DNA from: Tannerella sp.
GTDB taxonomy: Bacteria > Bacteroidota > Bacteroidia > Bacteroidales > Tannerellaceae
Reading direction: 5' to 3'
DNA length: 10,613 bases
NCBI GenBank assembly: GCA_031260095.1
Contig: JAIRKN010000135.1
Coordinates: 1 to 10,613 of the forward strand
Below, piece after piece: positions 1-5,993 of this stretch. The position numbers were made by a program, and so were the translations under genes. The stretch's first letter is position 1. The number at the start of each line of letters is the position of its first letter. A model generated the notes under the pieces. That model worked only from the letters and a program-made list of their open reading frames with translations, had not been told where the DNA came from and made no database searches.

Positions 1-63
1 CCGTAAAACTTGCTGTTTTTCAAAGAAACTGTTCAACCATTTTAAAGCTTTTAAACTCGCCTT

Positions 64-112
64 TTTTTACATCAATTTCGGCTTTGTATGAAGTAGCATA
101 CTTTTTACATCA
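64..112. repeat. Direct repeat TTTTTACATCA upstream of the first gene
   Basis: The 11-mer TTTTTACATCA occurs at 64-74 and again at 102-112, 38 bp apart, just ahead of the probable ATG at 137. It could be a regulator site or the trace of a small duplication. No convincing TTTG/TAnnTTTG promoter pair is visible in 1-136, and no Shine-Dalgarno sequence precedes the ATG. In A/T-rich DNA such a repeat can arise by chance, so the support is weak. Confidence 0.25.
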
Positions 113-136
113 CCTCCGACTTTTAAACTACGAATT

Positions 137-203
137 ATGGCAAATAGTAATAATAACTTTTTACTGAAAAATAATGAAGAACTCTATAACCAGACGACTC
201 AGT
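137..203 (+). other. Displaced N-terminal start of the 174-842 gene (frame +2)
   Basis: An ATG at 137 opens a frame beginning MANSNNNFLLKNNEELYNQ that runs to a stop at 334. Only its first 20 or so residues look like a natural protein start. Beyond about position 203 the sense continues in the next frame (ITYLISSNISRMG). Skipping one base near 203 joins the two frames into a single protein of about 234 residues ending at 842. This suggests a one-base insertion (mutation or sequencing error), with the true start at 137 rather than 174. The rest of the 137-334 frame is then out-of-frame sequence. The inference rests on the feel of the protein sequence and on a remembered Bacteroidales family whose members start in a similar way. 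Confidence 0.5.
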
Positions 204-842
204 ATAACGTATCTTATCTCGTCGAACATCTCGCGTATGGGTCTATCGGGGTTTCAGACGTGGATCACGAATATGTTGCTACCAGCGTACACGGTCTTCA
301 AAACGGCGTTCGAGGTCTGGAAGAATCCGACTAAACGAACGAAATTGAAGACGGCGATGCTCCTGGATGCGGAAAAAACTTTCAAGATGCAGTACAGATT
401 CCTGTATGTAGGGATGCTGAAGGAAAACTCGCTGACAACGAATGCCGACTTGACCGCAATGGGATTGCCCAAGCGGAGCGACGGCGGTGACATCACCATT
501 ACTGGTAGCAAGATTACGGCCAATGACGGCTCCAACGGCGATGACGGCGACATTGCGATCTCCGGCGGCAAGATCACAATCAACAGCGGCTACGTCGTCG
601 GCGCAGGCATCGTCGTCATTGGCAAACAGGCAGGCAACGCCACAGTTACCATCACCGGCGGCAACTTTAAGATGAGCGGAGCTAACGGCCCACAGCCCAC
701 CAATGGCATCGGCGACGATGTTTATCTCAACATCTTCACGATCGGAGACCCCGACGTTGGAAACGATATGCACGTCACAGCCGGCAGCATCAATATCGTC
801 CGTACTGACGATGGAAGGATTTACAAAGTCATCCTGCATTGA
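174..842 (+). CDS. Uncharacterised Bacteroidales protein with Gly-rich beta repeats; probably frameshifted
   Basis: This 222-residue frame has two parts. Residues 20-105 are helical and polar (WITNMLLPAY, VWKNPTKRT, LYVGMLKENSLTTNADLTAM); they resemble an uncharacterised Bacteroidales family in which a short helical domain ends in a 'NPLVTDADL-MGLP' type motif. Residues 105-169 hold three related beta-strand units, GDITITGSKIT, GDIAISGGKIT and ATVTITGGNFK, the first two exactly 20 residues apart, with Gly/Asn/Asp-rich turns. Residues 178-205 (NGIGDDVYLNIFTIGD) resemble sugar-binding-like repeat proteins of gut bacteria. No signal peptide is seen. The 3' half is GC-richer than the flanking DNA. 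The normal start is probably at 137 in another frame, and the end at 842 looks abrupt for this architecture, so it may be a decaying gene. From 843 to 961 I see no gene, only a weak imperfect A-rich/T-rich hairpin near 852-881. The function is unknown. Confidence 0.5.
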   Translation: MKNSITRRLSITYLISSNISRMGLSGFQTWITNMLLPAYTVFKTAFEVWKNPTKRTKLKTAMLLDAEKTFKMQYRFLYVGMLKENSLTTNADLTAMGLPKRSDGGDITITGSKITANDGSNGDDGDIAISGGKITINSGYVVGAGIVVIGKQAGNATVTITGGNFKMSGANGPQPTNGIGDDVYLNIFTIGDPDVGNDMHVTAGSINIVRTDDGRIYKVILH

Positions 843-961
843 CCGGTTTAAACAAAAAGCCCTCCACTCGCGTTTTTTTGTACGCCGTGCATGACTACGA
901 ACCGATGCCGAAGAAGAAATGACCAAGTCAGTAATATTAATAGAATTTATCAGGTCTGATG

Positions 962-992
962 TTTGTTGAAAATGAAAAAATGTTTAACTTTG
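962..992 (+). promoter_or_regulatory. Bacteroidetes-type promoter of the tRNA-Arg gene
   Basis: TTTG at 962-965 is followed, after exactly 19 bp, by TAACTTTG at 985-992. This fits the Bacteroides consensus (TTTG, about 19 bp, TAnnTTTG) perfectly. Transcription would start near 998-1000, about 10 bp before the mature 5' end of the tRNA at 1010, giving a very short leader. Confidence 0.8.
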
Positions 993-1009
993 CATGCCGA
1001 AAACAGAAT

Positions 1010-1083
1010 GGTTCCGCAGCTCAGCCGGATAGAGCAACAGTCTTCTAAGCTGTGGGTCGAGCGTTCGAATCGCTCCGGAATCA
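1010..1083 (+). tRNA. tRNA-Arg (anticodon UCU)
   Basis: The 74 nt fold as a full cloverleaf. The acceptor stem GGTTCCG/CGGAATC has one G-U pair and discriminator A1083. The D-stem is GCTC/GAGC with GG in its loop. The anticodon stem ACAGT/GCTGT has a terminal T-G wobble and loop CTTCTAA, giving UCU, which reads AGA and AGG. The T-arm is GAGCG-TTCGAAT-CGCTC. The 3' CCA is not encoded (CAA follows), so it must be added after transcription. One oddity is that the base at position 8 is C (1017) instead of the nearly invariant U, facing A14. The gene stands alone with its own promoter and terminator. Confidence 0.95.
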
Positions 1084-1090
1084 CAAGCGG

Positions 1091-1115
1091 AAAAGCCTCT
1101 TTAAGAGGCTTTTTT
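1091..1115 (+). terminator. Intrinsic terminator of the tRNA-Arg gene
   Basis: The stem AGCCTC (1094-1099) / GAGGCT (1105-1110) with a 5-nt loop is preceded by AAA and followed by TTTTT (1111-1115). It starts 7 bp after the mature tRNA 3' end. Because the stem is flanked by A's on one side and T's on the other, it may also stop leftward transcription arriving from the hydrolase gene. Confidence 0.85.
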
Positions 1116-1121
1116 GATTTA

Positions 1122-1163
1122 GGGATACGAAATAAATAAACTGTAACAGTTTTTCGGTATCCC
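1122..1163. repeat. Nested inverted repeat in the tRNA/hydrolase spacer
   Basis: The outer arms GGGATAC (1122-1128) and GTATCCC (1157-1163) enclose an inner perfect repeat, AAACTGT-A-ACAGTTT (1138-1152). It lies between the tRNA terminator and the 3' end of the leftward operon. No T-run follows on either strand, so it is not a standard intrinsic terminator. It may be a transcript-end structure or a protein-binding palindrome. Confidence 0.5.
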
Positions 1164-1189
1164 ATCAAGGATGCTGGAGAAACTGTTAT

Positions 1190-1222
1190 ATCCTGTTTCT
1201 TTCGCATCGCTTAAAACAGGAT
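1190..1222. repeat. Inverted repeat ATCCTGTTT/AAACAGGAT
   Basis: Nine-base perfect arms at 1190-1198 and 1214-1222 are separated by 15 bp. In the leftward transcript this hairpin would form about 50 nt after the hydrolase stop codon, so it may protect or define the 3' end of that mRNA. There is no T-tract. No gene is seen in 1084-1274. Confidence 0.5.
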
Positions 1223-1274
1223 GTATGGTGTTTAAGTGGGTATGATTTGATGTAGTGTCTTGTATGTTTAATTT

Positions 1275-1916
1275 TCACAAATACGGATTATTATTTTTTT
1301 CGGCGCCAATGGTGGTTGACGGACCATGCCCCGGGTAAACGGTAGTATCATCCGGCAGGGTCAATAATCTGTTTTTAATGCTTGAAATAAGTGTATCGTA
1401 ATCGCCACCCCACAGATCGGTACGTCCGATACTGCCGAGGAAAAGAACGTCGCCGGCAATAATAAATTTATCCGCTTCGCTGTAAAATACAAGACCGGCC
1501 GGAGAATGTCCGGGTACAAGGATCGCTTTCAATGTAGAATGACCGAAATGCAGTTCTTCATTATCTTCAATATTCCGTAACGGTTCTATCTCTTCAAAGT
1601 GCATGGAGATGCCGAATTTGGATGCTTGCATATTGAGGGTAGGAGTGTTGGCGTTTTTTTCATCCCTGTGAATTTCCGGGCGTATACCATATTGGTGGAA
1701 AATGTAAGCATTTCCGATGACATGATCGAAGTGATAATGTGTGCTCAATAGTCTTTTCAGAATCAGGTTGTTTTTGTCTATGAAGCCGGACAGGGTATTT
1801 TTTTCGTCCGGAGTGATACATCCGCAATCTATTAATACGGTTTCTTTTGTTTCGTCGTAAAGTAGATATGTGTTTTCTCCGAAAAAATTGAATGTAAACT
1901 GTTTTACTGTTATCAT
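1275..1916 (-). CDS. MBL-fold metallo-hydrolase (glyoxalase II-like)
   Basis: This 213-residue protein is a single-domain metallo-beta-lactamase-fold hydrolase of the YcbL/GloB-like type. All metal-site motifs are present: THYHFDH (H60, H62, D64, H65), PGHSPAG (H137), AGDVLF (D156) and YPGHGPST (H197). GRTDL at 164-168 is typical of this subgroup. There is no signal peptide, so it should act in the cytoplasm. Members hydrolyse thioesters such as S-lactoylglutathione, or unrelated esters; the substrate cannot be read from the sequence, and it lacks the longer C-terminal domain of classical glyoxalase II. Its ATG overlaps the rsmG stop codon by 4 bp (ATGA), so translation is probably coupled and it is the last gene of the leftward unit. 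A link to rhamnose metabolism is not indicated. Confidence 0.9.
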   Translation of the reverse strand: MITVKQFTFNFFGENTYLLYDETKETVLIDCGCITPDEKNTLSGFIDKNNLILKRLLSTHYHFDHVIGNAYIFHQYGIRPEIHRDEKNANTPTLNMQASKFGISMHFEEIEPLRNIEDNEELHFGHSTLKAILVPGHSPAGLVFYSEADKFIIAGDVLFLGSIGRTDLWGGDYDTLISSIKNRLLTLPDDTTVYPGHGPSTTIGAEKNNNPYL

Positions 1917-2536
1917 AATGGAATATATATTACTTTTTTGGTTTCAAAAAATGCTTCATCAAAATAGTCGCTGAGTTCTATGCTTATCACATTTTTTCCG
2001 AACGGAGCGATTTCCTTTTGCAGATTGCCTCCTTTCAGGCATATAAGTCCGTTCGGCAGTGCATTGCGTTGTTCTTTCCCGATGTTTTTCCGAACAAGCC
2101 GGGCTAATTCATGCAGTGTCATAACCGCACGGCTTACGACAAAATCGAATGTCGCTTTTTCTTCTTCTATCCGGCAATGCCTTGTTGTCACGTTTTCTAA
2201 CCCGATGGTATCGGCTACGGATTGAGCCGTTTTGATTTTTTTTCCGATACTGTCGACCAGATGAAACCGGACTTCCGGAAACAGGATGGCTAACGGTATT
2301 CCCGGAAATCCTCCTCCGGTCCCGACATCAATGACACGGGTTCCGCCGGTGAAGCGTATAAACCTGGCAATGCCTAATGAATGTAGAATGTGGTGTTCGT
2401 ACAGGTGGCATATATCCTTACGTGATATGAGATTGATTTTTTCATTCCAGTCGGTGTATAATTCACCTAAAGCATCAAATTGCTTTGTCTGAAAACCGGT
2501 TATTCCCGGAAAATATTTTTGAATGATCGCGTTCAT
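1913..2536 (-). CDS. rsmG: 16S rRNA (guanine-527-N7)-methyltransferase RsmG (GidB)
   Basis: RsmG methylates N7 of G527 in the 530 loop of 16S rRNA using S-adenosylmethionine; its loss is known to give low-level streptomycin resistance. The 207-residue length is normal for the family. Visible signatures are WNEKINLISRKD (30-41), EHHILHSL (47-54), the SAM-binding motif I DVGTGGGFPG (70-79), the acidic motif II residue at VDS (94-96), DFVVSRAV (131-138) and LKGG (167-170). Both ends overlap its neighbours by 4 bp: the lipoprotein upstream and the metallo-hydrolase downstream. In many bacteria this gene lies near the origin with mnmG or the parAB genes; here it sits in a different context. Confidence 0.96.
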   Translation of the reverse strand: MNAIIQKYFPGITGFQTKQFDALGELYTDWNEKINLISRKDICHLYEHHILHSLGIARFIRFTGGTRVIDVGTGGGFPGIPLAILFPEVRFHLVDSIGKKIKTAQSVADTIGLENVTTRHCRIEEEKATFDFVVSRAVMTLHELARLVRKNIGKEQRNALPNGLICLKGGNLQKEIAPFGKNVISIELSDYFDEAFFETKKVIYIPL

Positions 2537-3396
2537 TTTCCGGTAAATACAAGAGGGGCGACAGGAGAATTTTCAAGCATCAGATGACGTATTTTGTCAA
2601 AAGGAAGCGTAACTTCTATTATTCCTACGAAATAGGCTGCAATCTCGTATCTGTTGAATGTATAGGTGATACCGTCCTCATTCACATAGAAGTTATTGTT
2701 GGGATATATTTCTTCGACATTGAAAAATCCCATATCTTCGAGTTCCAGCGGATCGGCTACATTATTATTCAAAGCGATCGCATCTACAATGATTTTAGAA
2801 AGATCGTCCTGATAATTCTCAATAAAGATATCATTTTCTTCCAGTTCATTTCCGGTTTTCAGGTCGATTACAAAATTATTACAACCTTGTTGTCCATGTG
2901 CGCCTCCTGTATAAAAATCAACCGAAACGGTATAACTCAATAAATCGCATTTGTTATAAAGAATTTCGTTCCATGACATTTCGTAGTAAGCATAGCTTGA
3001 TTCTTGCTGGGGCTTTTCACCAAAAATTCTTGTTTCTTCTATAAAATCACTTTCCAGTTCTTTATAGTCAGTGATGTATTTCAGGACATATTTGTCCATT
3101 GTTTCTTCAGGAGTTACGGAGATACTGTCTTCGCCAAAGAATGAATTGATGAAATGCCGGTTTAATCTATTCAGTATATTTTTATCTTTATAATAAGACG
3201 GATAGATAAACTGGGCTTCCAGTGTGCAATAAGGATTGGCGCTGTCGCCCAGTAAGTAATACCGTTCGTTTACGATTATCGAGTCGAACCTGATATCGTT
3301 TTCCTTATCTATGCTTGCGGCAGTCTGTTTGCAGCTTGTGATGATCATTCCTGATAAGAGGAGGGAGGCTGCGAAGATAAAAATCTTTGATTTCAT
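2533..3396 (-). CDS. Lipoprotein with RsiV-like DUF3298 domain
   Basis: The 287-residue protein starts with a signal peptide ending in MIITSC, so Cys22 is the likely lipidation site. The following residues (KQTAAS) do not form an obvious acidic surface-export signal, so a periplasm-facing location is more likely. Residues 163-168 (TGGAHG), followed by FVIDLKTG, and the C-terminal stretch around 241-266 (DGITYTFNRYEIAAY) are hallmarks of DUF3298/DUF4163 proteins. That family includes RsiV, the lysozyme-sensing anti-sigma factor of Bacillus, but here there is no N-terminal cytoplasmic anti-sigma region, so it is probably an envelope protein of unknown function. The gene begins 27 bp after the regulator stop and ends in a 4-bp overlap with rsmG. 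I see no good promoter in the gap, so it may be read from the rhaR promoter. Confidence 0.85.
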   Translation of the reverse strand: MKSKIFIFAASLLLSGMIITSCKQTAASIDKENDIRFDSIIVNERYYLLGDSANPYCTLEAQFIYPSYYKDKNILNRLNRHFINSFFGEDSISVTPEETMDKYVLKYITDYKELESDFIEETRIFGEKPQQESSYAYYEMSWNEILYNKCDLLSYTVSVDFYTGGAHGQQGCNNFVIDLKTGNELEENDIFIENYQDDLSKIIVDAIALNNNVADPLELEDMGFFNVEEIYPNNNFYVNEDGITYTFNRYEIAAYFVGIIEVTLPFDKIRHLMLENSPVAPLVFTGK

Positions 3397-3423
3397 TGTG
3401 ATTGTTATTATGTTTATATAGTT

Positions 3424-4314
3424 TCAGTGCGCCCGTTTCCTAAATTCGGAAGGGGTTATGCCTTCTTTCTTTTTAAAGAATGTAGAAAACTGACATACAG
3501 ATTCAAAATGTAAAGAATAGGCTATTTCAGAAATATTTTTATTGGTCGTCGTCAGTAATTCTTTTGCCCTCATAAGCTTTTGCTGGAGCTGGTACTGGGC
3601 GGGCGAAACACCGGTATATTCTTTAAACATACGCCTATACCACGAATACCCCAATCCTAATTTTTTTGCAATATCTTCCTGTGAGAGGGTACTTTCGATA
3701 TTGTTTTTGATAGCGTCACGCGCTTCATTTATTTTGTCCACAATATATGTATCGGTATATTGCCTGTTCTTATTCTTATAGTAAACAGAACCTAATATAG
3801 ACAGGACAATGCTTGATATCATTTGCTGGTATCCGGCTTTTTCTTTCTTGGCTATTCGGATAATATCTTCATACAAATCGACAATAGAACTGCTTACGCC
3901 GATATTGTGCAGCGGTTCTTCTTTAGAGAAGAAACCGTTTTTCACACGGTTGTCAATATGCAATCCACGGAATCCGACCCAGTATTCATTCCATCCGGTG
4001 GATGTATCAGGTTCATAGCTATGCCATTCTCCCGGAAAAAGTAAAATCATAGTACCGGCTGTTACCCGCTGTTTCTTTTTTACGGATTGTGAAGAGAACC
4101 AGCCACATCCTTTTATGATATAGACGAGTTGATATTCGTTGAATATTCGTCCTTTTTCAGGGGTGAAAATATGTGAATCGGGGTGTTGCACGGGCGGATA
4201 ATGTGTTCGTGGCGGTATGGACTGGCTTCCCACGGTTGTTACTACAATGCCCCAGTCTTCATCATTCCCTCCGATAGAAAGATAAAACAGTTTGTTTTCA
4301 TGTATTGCCGACAT
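3424..4314 (-). CDS. rhaR: AraC-family transcriptional activator, probable RhaR
   Basis: The 296-residue protein has the two-part AraC architecture. A cupin-like sensor domain lies at about 30-120 (YQLVYIIKGCGWF, LLFPGEWHSYEPD, EYWVGFRG). A C-terminal pair of helix-turn-helices lies at about 198-294: first helix set around SQEDIAKKLGLGYSWYRRMFKEYTGVSP, second ISEIAYSLHF followed by FSTFFKKKEGITPSEFR. No transmembrane segment or receiver domain is present, so it is a soluble one-component regulator. It is divergent from rhaB with 150 bp between, the layout expected for the activator of this operon. In B. thetaiotaomicron an AraC-type RhaR activates the equivalent genes, with L-rhamnose as inducing sugar. 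The ligand here is inferred from position, not from residues. Confidence 0.9.
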   Translation of the reverse strand: MSAIHENKLFYLSIGGNDEDWGIVVTTVGSQSIPPRTHYPPVQHPDSHIFTPEKGRIFNEYQLVYIIKGCGWFSSQSVKKKQRVTAGTMILLFPGEWHSYEPDTSTGWNEYWVGFRGLHIDNRVKNGFFSKEEPLHNIGVSSSIVDLYEDIIRIAKKEKAGYQQMISSIVLSILGSVYYKNKNRQYTDTYIVDKINEARDAIKNNIESTLSQEDIAKKLGLGYSWYRRMFKEYTGVSPAQYQLQQKLMRAKELLTTTNKNISEIAYSLHFESVCQFSTFFKKKEGITPSEFRKRAH

Positions 4315-4352
4315 GTCAACTTCCCTTCTGTTTAGTTAAGTATTTCACGATG

Positions 4353-4384
4353 CAAAGTTAAATAAAAAAGTAGTTACTGTCAAA
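4353..4384 (-). promoter_or_regulatory. Probable rhaR promoter
   Basis: Read on the minus strand, TTTG (4384-4381) precedes TAACTTTG (4360-4353) with a 20-bp spacer, close to the Bacteroides consensus of 19 bp. The leader to the rhaR ATG at 4314 would be about 30 nt. The TTTG box lies inside one copy of the TCAAAAA repeat, so binding there could allow the regulator to affect its own expression. Confidence 0.6.
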
Positions 4385-4407
4385 AATGGAACAATAAAAA
4401 TCAAAAA
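4380..4407. promoter_or_regulatory. Candidate RhaR operator (21-bp-spaced direct repeat)
   Basis: TCAAAAA occurs at 4380-4386 and at 4401-4407, exactly 21 bp apart, i.e. two helical turns, which is the classic half-site spacing for dimeric AraC-family activators. The pair lies upstream of the rhaB promoter-like box at 4436. A second short motif, AGTTA, also recurs in the spacer (4334, 4356, 4372, 4412). The A-rich background makes chance repeats possible. Confidence 0.4.
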
Positions 4408-4435
4408 GATAAGTTATGATATCAACTAAATGAAA

Positions 4436-4443
4436 TATTTTTG
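4436..4443 (+). promoter_or_regulatory. Probable -7 box of the rhamnose operon promoter
   Basis: TATTTTTG (4436-4443) matches TAnnTTTG, but the position 19 bp upstream (GTTA at 4413-4416) does not match TTTG. A good -7 with a poor -33 box fits a promoter that needs an activator. The start would be near 4448, leaving a leader of roughly 17 nt before the rhaB ATG at 4465. Confidence 0.6.
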
Positions 4444-4464
4444 CAACATGATAAATAGAAAATT

Positions 4465-5901
4465 ATGAGTACTATGGATAAACATTATTTTTTAGCTTTT
4501 GATTTGGGAGCTACCAGCGGACGTTCGATCCTGGGTGTTTTTGATGGTGTCGGTTTCGAAATGAAAGAACTGACGCGTTTTCCTAACTCTATAATGGAGC
4601 TTCACGGAAAATACTACTGGGATGTATTCGGACTTTATAAATCATTGAAAGAAGGTTTAACGGAATGTGCCCGTCAGGGGATCAAACTGACGTCTATTGG
4701 TATTGATACATGGGGGGTGGATTTCGGATATACGGGAAAAGACGGAACCATTTTAGGTTTGCCCCGCGCTTATCGTGATCCTTATACGGATGGAGCGCCG
4801 GAAGATTATTTCAAACTGATTCCCCGGAATAAAGTGTACGGGCTTACCGGTATCCAAATCATGAATTTCAATAGTCTTTATCAGCTATATCGTGCGAAAC
4901 AGGAAGATTTTTCACCATTGGCGCAGGCTGATAAGATTTTATTTATGCCCGATTTACTGTCTTATATGTTGACCGGAAAACAAGTTTGCGAATATACGGA
5001 AGCTTCTACGTCACAGATATTAAACCCGGCGACACGTCAGTTTGAATCATCATTGCTTGAGGCGATCGGTTTATCTCCTTCTCTGTTAAATCCTCTTGTT
5101 GATCCGGGCACTGTGATCGGTATGTTGACGGATGCTTTGGCCGAAGAGACCGGCTTGGGGAAGATTCCGGTTGTAGCGGTAGCGGGACATGATACGGCTT
5201 CTGCCGTGCTTGCAGTTCCGGCTGAAAACCCGAACTTTGCTTATTTGAGTAGTGGAACATGGAGTCTGATGGGAGTAGAAACGGAAACCCCTATTTTGAC
5301 GAAAGAATCCTTTGAGAATAACTTTACAAACGAGGGAGGCATCGAAGGGACAACCCGTTTTCTTAAAAATATAACCGGTATGTGGCTTCTTGAGCAATGC
5401 CGTAAAGAATGGGAGAAAGAAGGACGCAAATATACATACGCCGAAATAATGAACATGGCTGTTCGGAATGAAGGAGTGAAAACATGTATAAATCCTGATG
5501 ATCCGCGTCTGGCCAATCCGGTAAGCATGAGTAAAATGATTGCCCGGATTTGTGTGGAAAATGGTATGGTGCCCCCGACGACGGACGCCGAATATATATG
5601 TTGTATTTTTGAAAGCCTTGTGCATCGTTATCAGGAAGTAATCGGTATGTTGGCGGGAATGGTTTCTTTCCCGATAGAAAAACTTCACATAATTGGTGGA
5701 GGTTCGCAGAATGAGTTGATCAATCAGATGACGGCAAATGCTCTGGGTATTCCTGTCGTGGCCGGTCCGTCCGAAGCCACGGCTATTGGAAATTGTATGA
5801 TGCAGGCTAAGGCAGCCGGTTTGGTAAAAGACCGCTGGGAGATAAGGAAAATTATTGCAAAAGCCTTTGCCGTAAAAACATTTATGCCGGAAAATAAATA
5901 G
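4465..5901 (+). CDS. rhaB: Rhamnulokinase
   Basis: This FGGY-family sugar kinase phosphorylates L-rhamnulose with ATP to give L-rhamnulose-1-phosphate in the cytoplasm. At 478 residues it has normal length. The N-terminal ATPase motif FDLGATSGRS is at 12-21, the substrate-site segment GIDTWGVDFG at 79-88, the catalytic Asp probably D243 in AGHDTASAV, the second phosphate motif SSGTWSLMG at 262-270, and the adenosine region GGGSQNELINQM (411-422) plus GPSEATAIGN (434-443). The start at 4465 follows an A/T-rich leader without Shine-Dalgarno sequence; an in-frame ATG at 4474 is an alternative that would still keep the ATPase motif. It is the first gene of the operon, named rhaK in Bacteroides. 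The FGGY family also includes fuculo- and xylulokinases; the neighbours decide for rhamnulose. Confidence 0.95.
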   Translation: MSTMDKHYFLAFDLGATSGRSILGVFDGVGFEMKELTRFPNSIMELHGKYYWDVFGLYKSLKEGLTECARQGIKLTSIGIDTWGVDFGYTGKDGTILGLPRAYRDPYTDGAPEDYFKLIPRNKVYGLTGIQIMNFNSLYQLYRAKQEDFSPLAQADKILFMPDLLSYMLTGKQVCEYTEASTSQILNPATRQFESSLLEAIGLSPSLLNPLVDPGTVIGMLTDALAEETGLGKIPVVAVAGHDTASAVLAVPAENPNFAYLSSGTWSLMGVETETPILTKESFENNFTNEGGIEGTTRFLKNITGMWLLEQCRKEWEKEGRKYTYAEIMNMAVRNEGVKTCINPDDPRLANPVSMSKMIARICVENGMVPPTTDAEYICCIFESLVHRYQEVIGMLAGMVSFPIEKLHIIGGGSQNELINQMTANALGIPVVAGPSEATAIGNCMMQAKAAGLVKDRWEIRKIIAKAFAVKTFMPENK

Positions 5902-5993
5902 TCGTTAATTTGTTCAGGCGTTAAATTCGTATAATAATTAAACCATAAATTAAATTTAAAATAAAGTATAAACCCATTAAAATTGTAAATAAG

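Noticed and set aside
809..920. Possible frame +2 continuation of the first gene (NKKPSTRVFLYAVHDYEPM, stop near 918)
   Set aside because: It would need a further frame change near the 842 stop, and the residues do not match anything I recognise; kept only as a hint of gene decay.
279..926. Long open frames on the minus strand opposite the first gene (254-583 and 279-926)
   Set aside because: They mirror the GC-rich repeat region, show low-complexity Ala/Val/Asp content without recognisable motifs, and overlap the better-supported plus-strand gene.
25..1187. GAAACTGTT at 25-33 and at 1179-1187 as possible element ends flanking the first gene and tRNA
   Set aside because: A 9-base match in A/T-rich DNA is expected by chance; there are no inverted termini, target duplications or transposase/integrase genes.
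4448..4468. Six-codon upstream frame (ATG at 4448, stop overlapping the rhaB ATG)
   Set aside because: It lies at or very near the predicted transcription start, so it would have no leader; probably chance.
5086..5688. Long minus-strand open frame (200 residues) opposite rhaB
   Set aside because: It lies fully inside the well-conserved rhaB gene and has no domain-like motifs; a shadow of rhaB codon use.
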